This document shows, piece after piece, positions 25,701 to 33,768 of a stretch of DNA of 34,774 nt. Source of the DNA: an uncultured Calothrix sp. (GTDB taxonomy: Bacteria; Cyanobacteriota; Cyanobacteriia; Cyanobacteriales; Nostocaceae). Location: NCBI GenBank assembly GCA_937973965.1, contig CALJJQ010000096.1, positions 1 to 34,774 on the forward strand. Reading direction: 5' to 3'. The stretch's first letter is position 1; the number at the start of each line of letters is the position of its first letter. Both the position numbers and the translations under genes were made by a program. The notes below the pieces were generated by a model. The model was given only the letters and a program-made list of their open reading frames with translations, was not told the origin of the DNA and searched no databases.

Positions 25701-25705
25701 AGAAC

Positions 25706-27109
25706 CTATTTCCCAACATCAATCTCCGTCTGTACCTGAAGATTCGATAAAGCTTCAACCCGTGGATTATCCTCTGGATTGATGCGAATTTTCACCTCGA
25801 TGACACGACGATCTAAATTTTCACCTGGTTGATTAGAAAATACATTCTGACGACTTACCTGCAAACCTATCTGGGAAACCTTTCCCTTGATAGCACCAGT
25901 CAACGCTTCACCAGTAATTACCGCAGGTTGACCCAATTTCACCTTACTAATATCACTTTGATAAACCTCCGCAACAGCGACCATCCGTTCTGTTTGAGCT
26001 AATTCCACAATCCCGTCTGCACTAATTTTCTCCCCTGGTCGAGTACGAATTTTCATTACCCTACCTGCATTGGGAGCGCGGATAAAAGTTTGCTCTAACT
26101 CTGTTTGTGCTTGTTTGAGAGCAGCTTCTGCGTTCGCAACTTCTGCTTTTGCTGCTTGAACATCAACGGGACGAACTTCCGTAATACTCGTTAGAGTAGC
26201 TTTCGCTTCCGTCACCTGTTTATTTCCCGTCCCCTGAATGCGATTTAACGCTACCTTCGCTTCACTGATTTGCTTACTATTAGTTGCGTTGATGCGTCGT
26301 AACTCCGCTTGTGCTTCACTCAGTTGACGTTGACTAGTTGCATTAATCCGTACAAGAACTGCTTTTGCTTCCAGAAGTTGTTGACGAGCGGTTTCCAAAC
26401 TTAAACGCTTCTGATCAAATAGTGAATTGGAAATTGCACCTTCTGTTGCAAGTTGTTGATACCGTCTAAATTCGGCTTCTGCGTTATTTAATTGCGCTTC
26501 CAGTCTTTGAATGGTAGCAATTTGAGCTTGTTGATCCCCCTTCCACTGTGCATCCAGTCGCGCAATTACTTCTGTTTGCCCTTGTCTTTCCCCTAACCAC
26601 TGCGCTTCTAACCGCGCGATCGCCTGTTGTTGTGCGTTTTGATCACCCTGTAATTGCGCTTGTAGACGGGATACTGTAGCCTGTTGAGCGCGAATATCTC
26701 CGATTTTTGCACCTGCTTCTATTTGTGCAAGTTTTGATTGTGCGATCGCTACTTGTGTTTTGGCAATCCGCAATGCGTCTTCTAGTTTATTTTGAGAGTC
26801 CAGAATCGCAATTACTTGACCAGCTTGAACTTTATCCCCTTCTTGAACAAATAATTTTGCTACCCTATCCCCATCTAAAGCAATAGGAGCAGATAATTTA
26901 ATTATTTCTGTTTCTGGTTCTAATCTTCCTAAAGCTGATACCTTGGTAATTGGTGGTGGTGTTTCTAATTCTGTTTTTGGCTTCTGGGTATTTGCCAATC
27001 CCCAAGGAGCTAAACCATAGTAAATTGCACCTCCGGTTACGAATATTGCACCCGTAACTAAACCCAACAACCATCGATTTTTTGGTTCTATCAACGGTGT
27101 CATTTTCAT
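25706..27109 (-). CDS. HlyD/DevB-type membrane fusion adaptor with 18-residue coiled-coil repeats
   Basis: A 467-residue periplasmic adaptor linking a DevC/DevA pump to a TolC-like outer-membrane channel. One membrane anchor (13-31), a first lipoyl/barrel part (about 55-105), a long helical hairpin (about 105-340) and the second lipoyl and barrel parts (TFIRAPNAGRVMKIRTRPGE onward). The hairpin is built of 18-residue repeats: three on the way out (R148, R166 and R184, each beginning RL-x-AQ) and four on the way back (residues 250-321, pattern AxLxRINAT...SEAK). The number of units sets the hairpin length. It lies between tetR and the MFS remnant and is apparently intact. Confidence 0.92.
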   Translation of the reverse strand: MKMTPLIEPKNRWLLGLVTGAIFVTGGAIYYGLAPWGLANTQKPKTELETPPPITKVSALGRLEPETEIIKLSAPIALDGDRVAKLFVQEGDKVQAGQVIAILDSQNKLEDALRIAKTQVAIAQSKLAQIEAGAKIGDIRAQQATVSRLQAQLQGDQNAQQQAIARLEAQWLGERQGQTEVIARLDAQWKGDQQAQIATIQRLEAQLNNAEAEFRRYQQLATEGAISNSLFDQKRLSLETARQQLLEAKAVLVRINATSQRQLSEAQAELRRINATNSKQISEAKVALNRIQGTGNKQVTEAKATLTSITEVRPVDVQAAKAEVANAEAALKQAQTELEQTFIRAPNAGRVMKIRTRPGEKISADGIVELAQTERMVAVAEVYQSDISKVKLGQPAVITGEALTGAIKGKVSQIGLQVSRQNVFSNQPGENLDRRVIEVKIRINPEDNPRVEALSNLQVQTEIDVGK

Positions 27110-27121
27110 TTTAGATTATTC

Positions 27122-27142
27122 GATTTTGGATTTTGGATTTTG
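27122..27142. repeat. STRR heptamers (GATTTTG) before hlyD
   Basis: Three perfect GATTTTG units, with related units at 7792-7812 and 9914-9928. A second heptamer series, CTATTCC, CTACTCC, CCACTCC, is at 27253-27273. Both lie in the 215-base gap between tetR and hlyD. Confidence 0.75.
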
Positions 27143-27324
27143 GATTACTCTTTGAGAATCCGCACTACCTACGTCTATGGATTTTGGATTGGGAATATCC
27201 CGTATTTCTCACGTGTGAATAGTAAGTTTTGAGTCAAGGCTTAATCCTCTTTCTATTCCCTACTCCCCACTCCCTCAGAACTGGAAATACAAATTTAATT
27301 TCAAGATATTCATAATTTTATCTT

Positions 27325-27903
27325 CTACATTCTATTTTCTTTCTCCAAATAAGCACTCACCATTTTTGCTAACAACATACATTGAGCTTTCACATCAAGA
27401 CTACGATTTCCTAATAACTTTTCCAGAATTAAACCATCTATTAATGACATGACAAAATCCGCGATCGCCGGATTCTCCACCCCCATAAATTCATAAATTG
27501 CCCAACGATAGCGATCGCAGGTTTCTTGCCAACGTTGACTATCTGCATCACCTTCCCTCTCCTGATTTTGAGCAAAGTCAACCATCAAATATGTCCATTT
27601 AATCTGGTATTCCAGGTTTTTTGCTAAATAATCAGCAAGTATTTCCGCTTTCTCCTCAAGACTCCTTATTCCTTGCCATTGCTTTGTCACAAAATAAATA
27701 TCACGCTGGAGCTTTTCCTCCACAAGCTGCTCAAACAAAGCCTGCTTACTGGAAAAATAATGATACAACGTCCCCGTTGACACATTCAAACCCTTGGCAA
27801 TCTGCCGCATCGTAATCGAACCGTATCCTTTCTGGGCAAACAAATCAAAGCATTTTTCTAGTAACTCCTGACGATACAACTCCCGATCTACAATTTTCGG
27901 CAT
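27325..27903 (-). CDS. TetR/AcrR-family transcriptional regulator
   Basis: A 192-residue repressor. The N-terminal helix-turn-helix (about 26-47) reads TMRQIAKGLNVSTGTLYHYF with the K-x-x-L-F motif after it, as in AcrR and QacR. The C-terminal ligand-binding domain is variable and its inducer unknown. It lies upstream of hlyD on the same strand, 215 bases away, and is the obvious local regulator of the exporter genes. A palindrome 25 bases upstream of its ATG suggests autoregulation. Confidence 0.92.
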   Translation of the reverse strand: MPKIVDRELYRQELLEKCFDLFAQKGYGSITMRQIAKGLNVSTGTLYHYFSSKQALFEQLVEEKLQRDIYFVTKQWQGIRSLEEKAEILADYLAKNLEYQIKWTYLMVDFAQNQEREGDADSQRWQETCDRYRWAIYEFMGVENPAIADFVMSLIDGLILEKLLGNRSLDVKAQCMLLAKMVSAYLEKENRM

Positions 27904-27927
27904 TATTTAAACTAAATTTATTTATAT

Positions 27928-27953
27928 CGAACGTTCGTTATTATTTATAATAA
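27928..27953 (-). promoter_or_regulatory. Candidate TetR operator
   Basis: CGAACGTTCG (27928-27937) is a perfect palindrome with the arm composition of many TetR-type operators (GAACGTTC), immediately followed by TTATTAT-TT-ATAATAA (27938-27953), a second palindrome that can hold -10-like elements of tetR. Both lie just upstream of the tetR ATG. Confidence 0.55.
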
Positions 27954-28022
27954 CAACCGAGGCTAGATAAGTCAAACAACTTAAAAGCACTACTCCTGCA
28001 TCCAGTCTCCTATCTCCTATTC

Positions 28023-28754
28023 CTAATACTCCAAATTTCCCTGCTTTTCACATTTAAAACTACCCTGTTCCCATTGACCCATATCCACATCTTTTAACTT
28101 AATCACATTCCCACACTGAGGTTGCAATAGATGACTTAATCCACCCCAAATAACACTACGTCCAATATCTAAAACCGTTTTCCAGTGAGATTCCTGATTA
28201 CCAGGTCTACCCGTTTCCGGGACAACTTCCGTTTCCACCCATATCCCATGAAAACCGAGAATAATTTTTGCCATCAATTCAGCCCGAAAAACATGGGAAC
28301 CAGAGGTAATTAATTTCACTTTTTCCACATGCCAACTACGTAAAATTGGTAATCCATACAAAAAATTATCAAATGTGGATTTAGCACACTTTTCCAACCA
28401 AACATTCTGAATTGGTGCATTCTCCCGCGCAAAAATCAGGCGAATACAAGGGTCCTTTGAACCCTGGGAAATCAAGATTGGTATCTCACCGAACAGATTT
28501 ACTCGCTGGGAAACGTATATTTCTCTTTGAATACTGCCACCAAGTACAAAGACTGCATCAACAGACTTGGAAGAAGCCCGAATCAGGGTTATAGTGTTAT
28601 AAATTAGCCATAGGCTCAGGAACACCCCCAGCCCCACGCCAATTTTCTGCCTGAATTTTCCCTTTTGTAGTTTCCTGAATAATTTGGTGTGTAGTCTATT
28701 TTGTAAAGATATATGGTGTATGCCATTAAAATACCTCTTTACATTTCTTTTCAT
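28023..28754 (-). CDS. YdcF-like (DUF218) protein with N-terminal membrane anchor
   Basis: A 243-residue protein with one membrane helix (about 40-57) and a DUF218 domain: AVFVLGGSIQREIYVSQRVNL near the start, then the ILISQGSKDPC stretch, STFDNFLYGLPILR and KLITSGSHVFRAELMAKIIL. In the well-studied family the N-terminal VLGGG motif reads VLGGS here. ATG 28754 was chosen because GAGG lies five bases upstream; an ATG at 28772 is also in frame. DUF218 proteins such as SanA and ElyC affect envelope integrity and undecaprenyl-linked steps, but the reaction is unproven. It stands alone between the exporter cluster and the ctp gene. Confidence 0.85.
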   Translation of the reverse strand: MKRNVKRYFNGIHHISLQNRLHTKLFRKLQKGKFRQKIGVGLGVFLSLWLIYNTITLIRASSKSVDAVFVLGGSIQREIYVSQRVNLFGEIPILISQGSKDPCIRLIFARENAPIQNVWLEKCAKSTFDNFLYGLPILRSWHVEKVKLITSGSHVFRAELMAKIILGFHGIWVETEVVPETGRPGNQESHWKTVLDIGRSVIWGGLSHLLQPQCGNVIKLKDVDMGQWEQGSFKCEKQGNLEY

Positions 28755-29107
28755 TACATCCTCTCGACCCATTCACTTTGTAAAATTCTATTAACTCAGA
28801 TCATTAGCAATTCCAGTGTTATCTTAAAAAGAGGAATTCATTATTACGCAAATTCACTGAATAAACGATTTACTGTAGTATTCAATGATAGGTGAGAATT
28901 TTCTTTCCGGAGGAGTGCGAATAAACCAGATAAGATTTGCAGGGGCTGTATATTAAGTTACTGGGAATACGGTTCTTCCTGGGGTTTATCTTGTAGAGTA
29001 AACCTAGAGACCATTTCACAGGGTATAACTGTCAAATCAGCCTAAAACTATGTATCCCTGAACCTGATTGCTAAACTGTCAACAATTACGATTATTCCAG
29101 CACATAC
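28755..29107. other. Gene-free divergent promoter region
   Basis: AT-rich gap between the divergent YdcF-like gene and the ctp gene. A short plus-strand open frame (28713-28895) overlaps the YdcF start and has no protein character. I see no repeat or RNA fold worth naming. Confidence 0.45.
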
Positions 29108-30442
29108 ATGAACCAATCTGCGAACCGTCACTCACCATTGCAGTTAGCCTTAATTAGTGGATTAATTTCTTCCACAGCGATTTTTTCATTTTTGGGTTTA
29201 GCTTGGTGTCGTTCAGTTAAGGCGACATTGCAGGACAGCCCGAAGGCAATAGTAGACCAAGTTTGGCAGCTAGTAAACCGCGAGTATGTCGATGGCAAGT
29301 TTAATCAGAATGATTGGCTTGCGGTACGACGGGAGTTACTAAGTAAAGATTACAGTTCCAAAGAAGAGGCTTACAATGCGATTCGCAACGCATTAAAGTT
29401 GTTAAATGACCCCTACAGCCGTTTTCTCGACCCCAAGCAGTATCAAGCCCTAACCAGTCAAACTGCGGGGGAAGTATCGGGGATTGGGATTCGGATGGAG
29501 ATCAATGAGCGCACCAAGCGTTTGACGATCGTAGAAGCGATTGAAAATTCTCCAGCTCTCAAAGCAGGAATTCAGTCTGGGGATGAAATTTTAGCGATAG
29601 ATGGCAAGCCAACGGCAACGATGAAAATTGACGATGCTTCCGGACTAATTCGAGGACGGGTAGGTTCGGCGGTGGTGTTGCGAATTGGTCGTCAAGGTCA
29701 GGGTGAGTTTGATGTCAAGCTCACACGGGCAACAATCGAAGTCCCAGCAGTTAAGTATACCATGCGACAGGAAGGGACGCGGAAAATTGGCTATATTCGC
29801 CTAGGGGAATTTAGTGCCCATGCTTCAGAACAGATGCGTCGTGCCATCCGTGATTTAAACAGTAAAGGTGCGCAAGGCTATGTGTTGGATTTGCGGGGAA
29901 ATCCGGGTGGTTTGTTGCAAGCGAGTATTGAAATTGCTCGGATGTGGTTGGATGATGGTTCGATTGTCAGGACTGTAGACCGCAAGGGTGGTAACGATAT
30001 CACAAAAGCGAATCGAACCGCATTAGCAAAACAGCCCTTAGCGGTATTGGTGGACAGTAATTCCGCCAGTGCCAGTGAGATTTTAACAGGTGCGCTCCAG
30101 GATAATCAACGGGCGGTTGTGATTGGGACAACCACCTTTGGTAAGGCATTAGTGCAATCGGTGCATGAGTTAGCGGATGGTTCTGGTGTGGCGATTACGA
30201 TTGCCCACTACTATACTCCCAAGGGTACTGATATTAACCAGAAAGGGATTACCCCGGATATTAAGCTGGATTTGAGCGAAAGTCAGCAAAAACAACTGGC
30301 ATCAAATCCCGACTTGTTAGGAACCCTGAATGATCCCCATTATGTCCGTGCCCTTTCGGTTTTATCAAGTAACCACTTAGCCAAACCTGGTTCACCCCAG
30401 TGGCGATCGCAATTTCGTTCGCTGAATACAAATAATCTATAA
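29108..30442 (+). CDS. ctpB: Carboxyl-terminal processing protease (S41A)
   Basis: A 444-residue periplasmic or lumenal protease. An N-terminal signal anchor (about 11-35) precedes the tail-specific protease fold, with a PDZ domain (about 120-205, including the SGIGI and GIQSGDEILAIDG stretches) and the S41 catalytic core: SASASEIL (319-326) with the nucleophilic serine and TFGKALVQ with the Lys (K346) of the Ser/Lys dyad. CtpA of this family processes the D1 protein; cyanobacteria also have CtpB and CtpC. From the N-terminal wording I think this is CtpB, but the paralogue assignment is uncertain without a tree. It ends in a hairpin with no T run. Confidence 0.88.
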   Translation: MNQSANRHSPLQLALISGLISSTAIFSFLGLAWCRSVKATLQDSPKAIVDQVWQLVNREYVDGKFNQNDWLAVRRELLSKDYSSKEEAYNAIRNALKLLNDPYSRFLDPKQYQALTSQTAGEVSGIGIRMEINERTKRLTIVEAIENSPALKAGIQSGDEILAIDGKPTATMKIDDASGLIRGRVGSAVVLRIGRQGQGEFDVKLTRATIEVPAVKYTMRQEGTRKIGYIRLGEFSAHASEQMRRAIRDLNSKGAQGYVLDLRGNPGGLLQASIEIARMWLDDGSIVRTVDRKGGNDITKANRTALAKQPLAVLVDSNSASASEILTGALQDNQRAVVIGTTTFGKALVQSVHELADGSGVAITIAHYYTPKGTDINQKGITPDIKLDLSESQQKQLASNPDLLGTLNDPHYVRALSVLSSNHLAKPGSPQWRSQFRSLNTNNL

Positions 30443-30478
30443 CCCAAGATGGGAACGGATATACCCGGATGGGTTATA
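30438..30478 (+). terminator. Hairpin overlapping the ctp stop codon
   Basis: TATAACCCA (30438-30446) pairs with TGGGTTATA (30470-30478); the stop codon lies in the first arm. There is no T run after it, so intrinsic termination is doubtful. It may only stabilise the 3' end. Confidence 0.4.
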
Positions 30479-30586
30479 CGTGAAAACGCTTTGCGAAATG
30501 TAACTTAATTTGCATTATAATTACTGATTTTAGGTTTTAGTTGGGGAATACTAAATTAGGAGTTTCCAGCTAGAACCTTGAATTTT

Positions 30587-31564
30587 ATGTATCCGACAAC
30601 CGTTGATACAGCCGAAAAAACAGCCATGAATCCGTTTATGCCCAAAGTGTCGGTCGTCATACCGATTTATAATGGGGAGGCAGACTTGCCGGAGTTGCTA
30701 GAGTGTCTTTTAGCACAGACCTATCCGAGCGAGCATGTAGAGTATTTATTAGTAGATAACAATAGTCGCGATCGCACGTTTGCCCAATTACAAACAGCCG
30801 CCGCCCATACCCACATTAACCTAATTCCCCTCCAGGAAGCAAATATCCAAAGTTCCTACGCTGCAAGGAATACGGGTATCCGTCACGCAACGGGGGAAAT
30901 CATAGCCTTCACCGATGCGGATTGTCGTCCCCAACCCCACTGGTTAGAATTTCTCATTCAACCCTTTATCGAATCAGGTGTAGCCATCGTCGCAGGGGAA
31001 ATTATCGCCCTTTCTGGTCATACCATCCTCGAAAAATTTGCCGATCACCATCAAACTCTTTCCCAAAAACATACCCTTGCTCACAAATTTTATCCCTATG
31101 GACAAACTGCCAATCTAGCAATTCGTCGTACTGCTTTAGAAAAAGTCGGTCTATTCCGTCCCTATTTAAGTACGGGGGGAGATGCGGATATTTGTTGGCG
31201 AATCCAAAAAGAAAATATTGGTCGCATCGAATTTGTCCCCGATGCAATTGTCAAACACCGTCACCGTGCGACCTTGAGGGAATTGGCCAGTCAATGGCGA
31301 CGTTATGGACGTTCTAACCGCTATTTACACGAACTCCACGGAATTGACTTGATGCGGGAAGTATCCCTCCGGGAATGTTTGTATGTGATTGGACGCTGGT
31401 TATTCCGAGATTTACCCAAGTATGTGATTAAAGCCTTTTTTGGTCAAGCAAGCTTAATTGATATTCTGGATACACCCATTGGTATATACACAGCACGGTC
31501 ACGTTACACAGGACAAAGAGATGCAAAATTGCCAGAACAAGCAACTATGATTGATTGGCTTTGA
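30587..31564 (+). CDS. Family 2 glycosyltransferase
   Basis: A 325-residue GT-A-fold transferase. VSVVIPIYNGEADLPELLECLL begins the nucleotide-sugar domain, LLVDNNSRD is the first acidic pair and FTDADC the DxD metal/nucleotide-sugar site. The acceptor region contains GGDADICWRI, the ED/QxxRW-like part being replaced by HRATLRELASQWRRYGRS. A C-terminal part of about 80 residues lacks clear membrane helices. The substrate is unknown, with extracellular polysaccharide or glycolipid a guess. ATG 30587 is proposed. TTG 30578 and ATG 30626 are also in frame, and AGGAG at 30559 fits none perfectly. Confidence 0.85.
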   Translation: MYPTTVDTAEKTAMNPFMPKVSVVIPIYNGEADLPELLECLLAQTYPSEHVEYLLVDNNSRDRTFAQLQTAAAHTHINLIPLQEANIQSSYAARNTGIRHATGEIIAFTDADCRPQPHWLEFLIQPFIESGVAIVAGEIIALSGHTILEKFADHHQTLSQKHTLAHKFYPYGQTANLAIRRTALEKVGLFRPYLSTGGDADICWRIQKENIGRIEFVPDAIVKHRHRATLRELASQWRRYGRSNRYLHELHGIDLMREVSLRECLYVIGRWLFRDLPKYVIKAFFGQASLIDILDTPIGIYTARSRYTGQRDAKLPEQATMIDWL

Positions 31565-31571
31565 GGTAAGA

Positions 31572-31597
31572 AGTCGGGTGTCGGAAAAAACCCGACT
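31572..31597. repeat. Hairpin after the glycosyltransferase gene
   Basis: AGTCGGGT (31572-31579) pairs with ACCCGACT (31590-31597). No T run follows on either strand, so termination is unclear. The string ACCCGACTCCT also occurs near 1964, so this may be a dispersed repeat. Confidence 0.45.
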
Positions 31598-31667
31598 CCT
31601 AAAGCTCAAGCTACATGCTTAACTGCGTTCCAACAATATGTAGACCCTTCTTTGACTTTGAAGTACT

Positions 31668-32654
31668 TCACCTGGTAAATACTCGACTTCTCCAGCGATT
31701 CAAGCAAGCTTCACCGATAGTTGCAAGTCTTCTCGCATCGGCAATTTGTTCTCGGAGGGTGGCAATCTGTTGGGCTTGAGCATCTGCGTAGTTTTGCCCA
31801 GATTGCGACTTGTCCAAATCAACAAAATTCGTAAAATTACTCACCTGGGATGCACCGATACTGGCAAAAGGTCGTAATTCGGCTAATTGGGCTTGTAAAC
31901 TTTCTAACTCACCTGCTTGGGCTTGAATAGTTTCCCGCAATTGCTGAGGTGCGGGTAGAATTTCTGTATAGAAAGGTTGGTACTGAGGCGGTTCAATGGC
32001 TAGAGGGGGGTTATTGAGTCCGAGAACCTGAGCCAACAGAGAATTGACATCGGTGGGTTTTTGGGGGTTGTAGGTCAGAGCGGAAATCAGCGATCGCGTC
32101 AATTTTGGTTGGGTATCCGCGTCACTGGTGGCATTACCTGTAAATAATTGTTGCATGTGGGCGAATTCAGCAGCATTCACTCCCACTTGGGTAGTATGAC
32201 CGCGATAGTAGGGAACAACATGATCACCAAAGGCGTTCATGTACTCATCGCTTTCCAGATAGGAATCAATTTCCGCCTCAAAACCATGCTGATCGAGGAT
32301 TTGACTATGGACAGACATCTCCTGGTAATCCTGGGGAGCGCGTCCTAGCAGATGTTTAAAGTTTAACTCAATGCCTCGATAACGATAGCAATTGTGAAAA
32401 AAGCGATCGCGATATAACTGGGATGTGGCCACATGGCGGACAAAATCACGAACGGTAATTTCCCGTGCTTGCAATTGGGATTCAGCCACATGTAAGCGTT
32501 CACTTTCCATCACATGGGTATTTCCTAAAACTTGACGGTAAACCGCACGAATTACCGTTTCCACGTCTGTTGGGGAAGCTCCCGGCCATAATTCCGTGGG
32601 AGAATTGAGTTCTGAATCACGTAATAGCGTTGTGATCAATTGACTTACCTCCAA
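31668..32654 (-). CDS. Phycobilisome linker-domain protein with coiled-coil C-terminus
   Basis: A 328-residue protein. Residues about 20-155 are a PBS linker domain: VIRAVYRQVLGNTHVMESERL, EITVRDFVRHVATSQLYRDRFF, IELNFKHLLGRAP and EAEIDSYLESDEY with VPYYRG are the family hallmarks of rod and rod-core linkers such as CpcC, CpcG and PecC. The N-terminus and C-terminus are not those of canonical linkers: the tail from about 165 is Gln/Pro/Leu-rich, has coiled-coil stretches (about 235-262 and 293-318) and no CpcD or hydrophobic membrane tail. So it is a variant linker, possibly anchoring phycobiliproteins elsewhere. It is alone; no phycobiliprotein genes are in the window. Confidence 0.85.
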   Translation of the reverse strand: MEVSQLITTLLRDSELNSPTELWPGASPTDVETVIRAVYRQVLGNTHVMESERLHVAESQLQAREITVRDFVRHVATSQLYRDRFFHNCYRYRGIELNFKHLLGRAPQDYQEMSVHSQILDQHGFEAEIDSYLESDEYMNAFGDHVVPYYRGHTTQVGVNAAEFAHMQQLFTGNATSDADTQPKLTRSLISALTYNPQKPTDVNSLLAQVLGLNNPPLAIEPPQYQPFYTEILPAPQQLRETIQAQAGELESLQAQLAELRPFASIGASQVSNFTNFVDLDKSQSGQNYADAQAQQIATLREQIADARRLATIGEACLNRWRSRVFTR

Positions 32655-33036
32655 TTCTGGCTGTAATTAACTTTGATGCTTTACCAGTTACCACCGATTT
32701 GTGATGAGCTAATTATTTCCGGATGAATTTAACTTGTGAGATAAACCCAATAATATCCTTCATCTCATCAGTAATGGTTATACTGCAAAGGGTAATAAAT
32801 TGAACTTCTGAAATGGCCACAATGCTTGTGAATTAGGCTATGTAGCTCACTGCTAACCACTTGCAGTATAACTATTAACTGCTAACTGATTTCAGCAGTG
32901 TTTTTTAAGTTAGCAAGAATTGGAACGAAGTTAGAGTTACGTTTTATGACAAAAAATTACGTCTTTGTGCTAGTCCGTTCTCATCCCAATCATGGTTAAG
33001 CTAATCAAGAGAATCTCAACAACAGGGAGTCGGTAC
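32655..33036. other. Divergent gap with inverted repeat and terminator-like hairpin
   Basis: GTTATACTGCAA (32777-32788) and TTGCAGTATAAC (32861-32872) form a perfect 12-base inverted repeat with a 72-base loop. Shortly after comes ACTGCT...AGCAGT with a TTTTTT run (about 32879-32906). No open frame. The promoters of the linker gene and the DUF1517 gene should lie here. A small RNA on the plus strand is possible but no clear promoter was found. Confidence 0.45.
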
Positions 33037-33627
33037 ATGTCTGGTTTATTTAATCGCATGATGGGTAGAACCCGTTACGTTGTCTGTCGTATATTTGTAC
33101 ACTTGAGTGGTACAGATGTGGCACCAATTCTCGGAGTATTAAATCGTACAGCCCGTGAAGCAATTGATGCAGACGGCGACATGGAAGTGATGGGAGAATG
33201 TTTAGTAGATGTTTGTCAAGCATTGCTGCAATACGATGATAATTGGTCGTCCGTCCATAACGAAGGGGATGTTTTTTGGCAAGAAGGAGAAGCGGGGGAT
33301 TTCTTTAACGAATTGTTTACCGATTCAGCCCAGCGCTACCTGAGCGAACCCGATTTAGAAACCAACGACACAAATACAAATTTAACCTTACCTCCCACGG
33401 AAAACGTCGTAGTGATGCTGACTATTGCCTACGAGGGAGAAGTACCTGACCTAGAAACCAATCTCGCAGGAGTGGCAGAATTAAAACGAGGCTTGAAAGC
33501 CATCATCGATTTGCATTACAAACATAATTTGCGTGCAATTCAGGTGCATTTTTCCCCCGCACGTCTAGGAGACGAACTTACCAGCGACCAGTTGCTGCAA
33601 CATTATCCAGAATTAGTTCCCCTGTAA
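33037..33627 (+). CDS. DUF1517 family protein
   Basis: A 196-residue protein resembling the DUF1517 family of cyanobacteria and plastids. The central part (about 25-90) is helical, with QALLQYDDNWSSVH resembling the family's ALLRHPDYWVYA-like segment; the C-terminus has VVVMLTIAYEGE, LKRGLKAIIDL, and ends with the RAIQVHFSPARLGDEL and YPEL pattern shared by the family. Its function is unknown. ATG 33037 was chosen because GGGAG lies seven bases upstream; an in-frame ATG at 32992 adds 15 basic residues but has no binding site. Membrane segments are absent, unlike the typical longer family members. It faces the linker gene divergently. Confidence 0.75.
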   Translation: MSGLFNRMMGRTRYVVCRIFVHLSGTDVAPILGVLNRTAREAIDADGDMEVMGECLVDVCQALLQYDDNWSSVHNEGDVFWQEGEAGDFFNELFTDSAQRYLSEPDLETNDTNTNLTLPPTENVVVMLTIAYEGEVPDLETNLAGVAELKRGLKAIIDLHYKHNLRAIQVHFSPARLGDELTSDQLLQHYPELVPL

Positions 33628-33768
33628 TCGGGAAAGGGAGAAAACAGACAACCCCAGGGAAGGGGAAGAGGGTGCGATCGCTTTTTTGCTAATCTCAGAG
33701 AATTGTGGGGACTTCCCTACTCAACGTTCATCAGGAGAAGTTGTTAAGCTCATAGTTAAAAGGACAAC

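Noticed and set aside
30922-31317. 131-codon frame inside the glycosyltransferase gene
   Set aside because: Ser/Cys/Arg-rich frame-shifted translation of the glycosyltransferase, no independent start signal.
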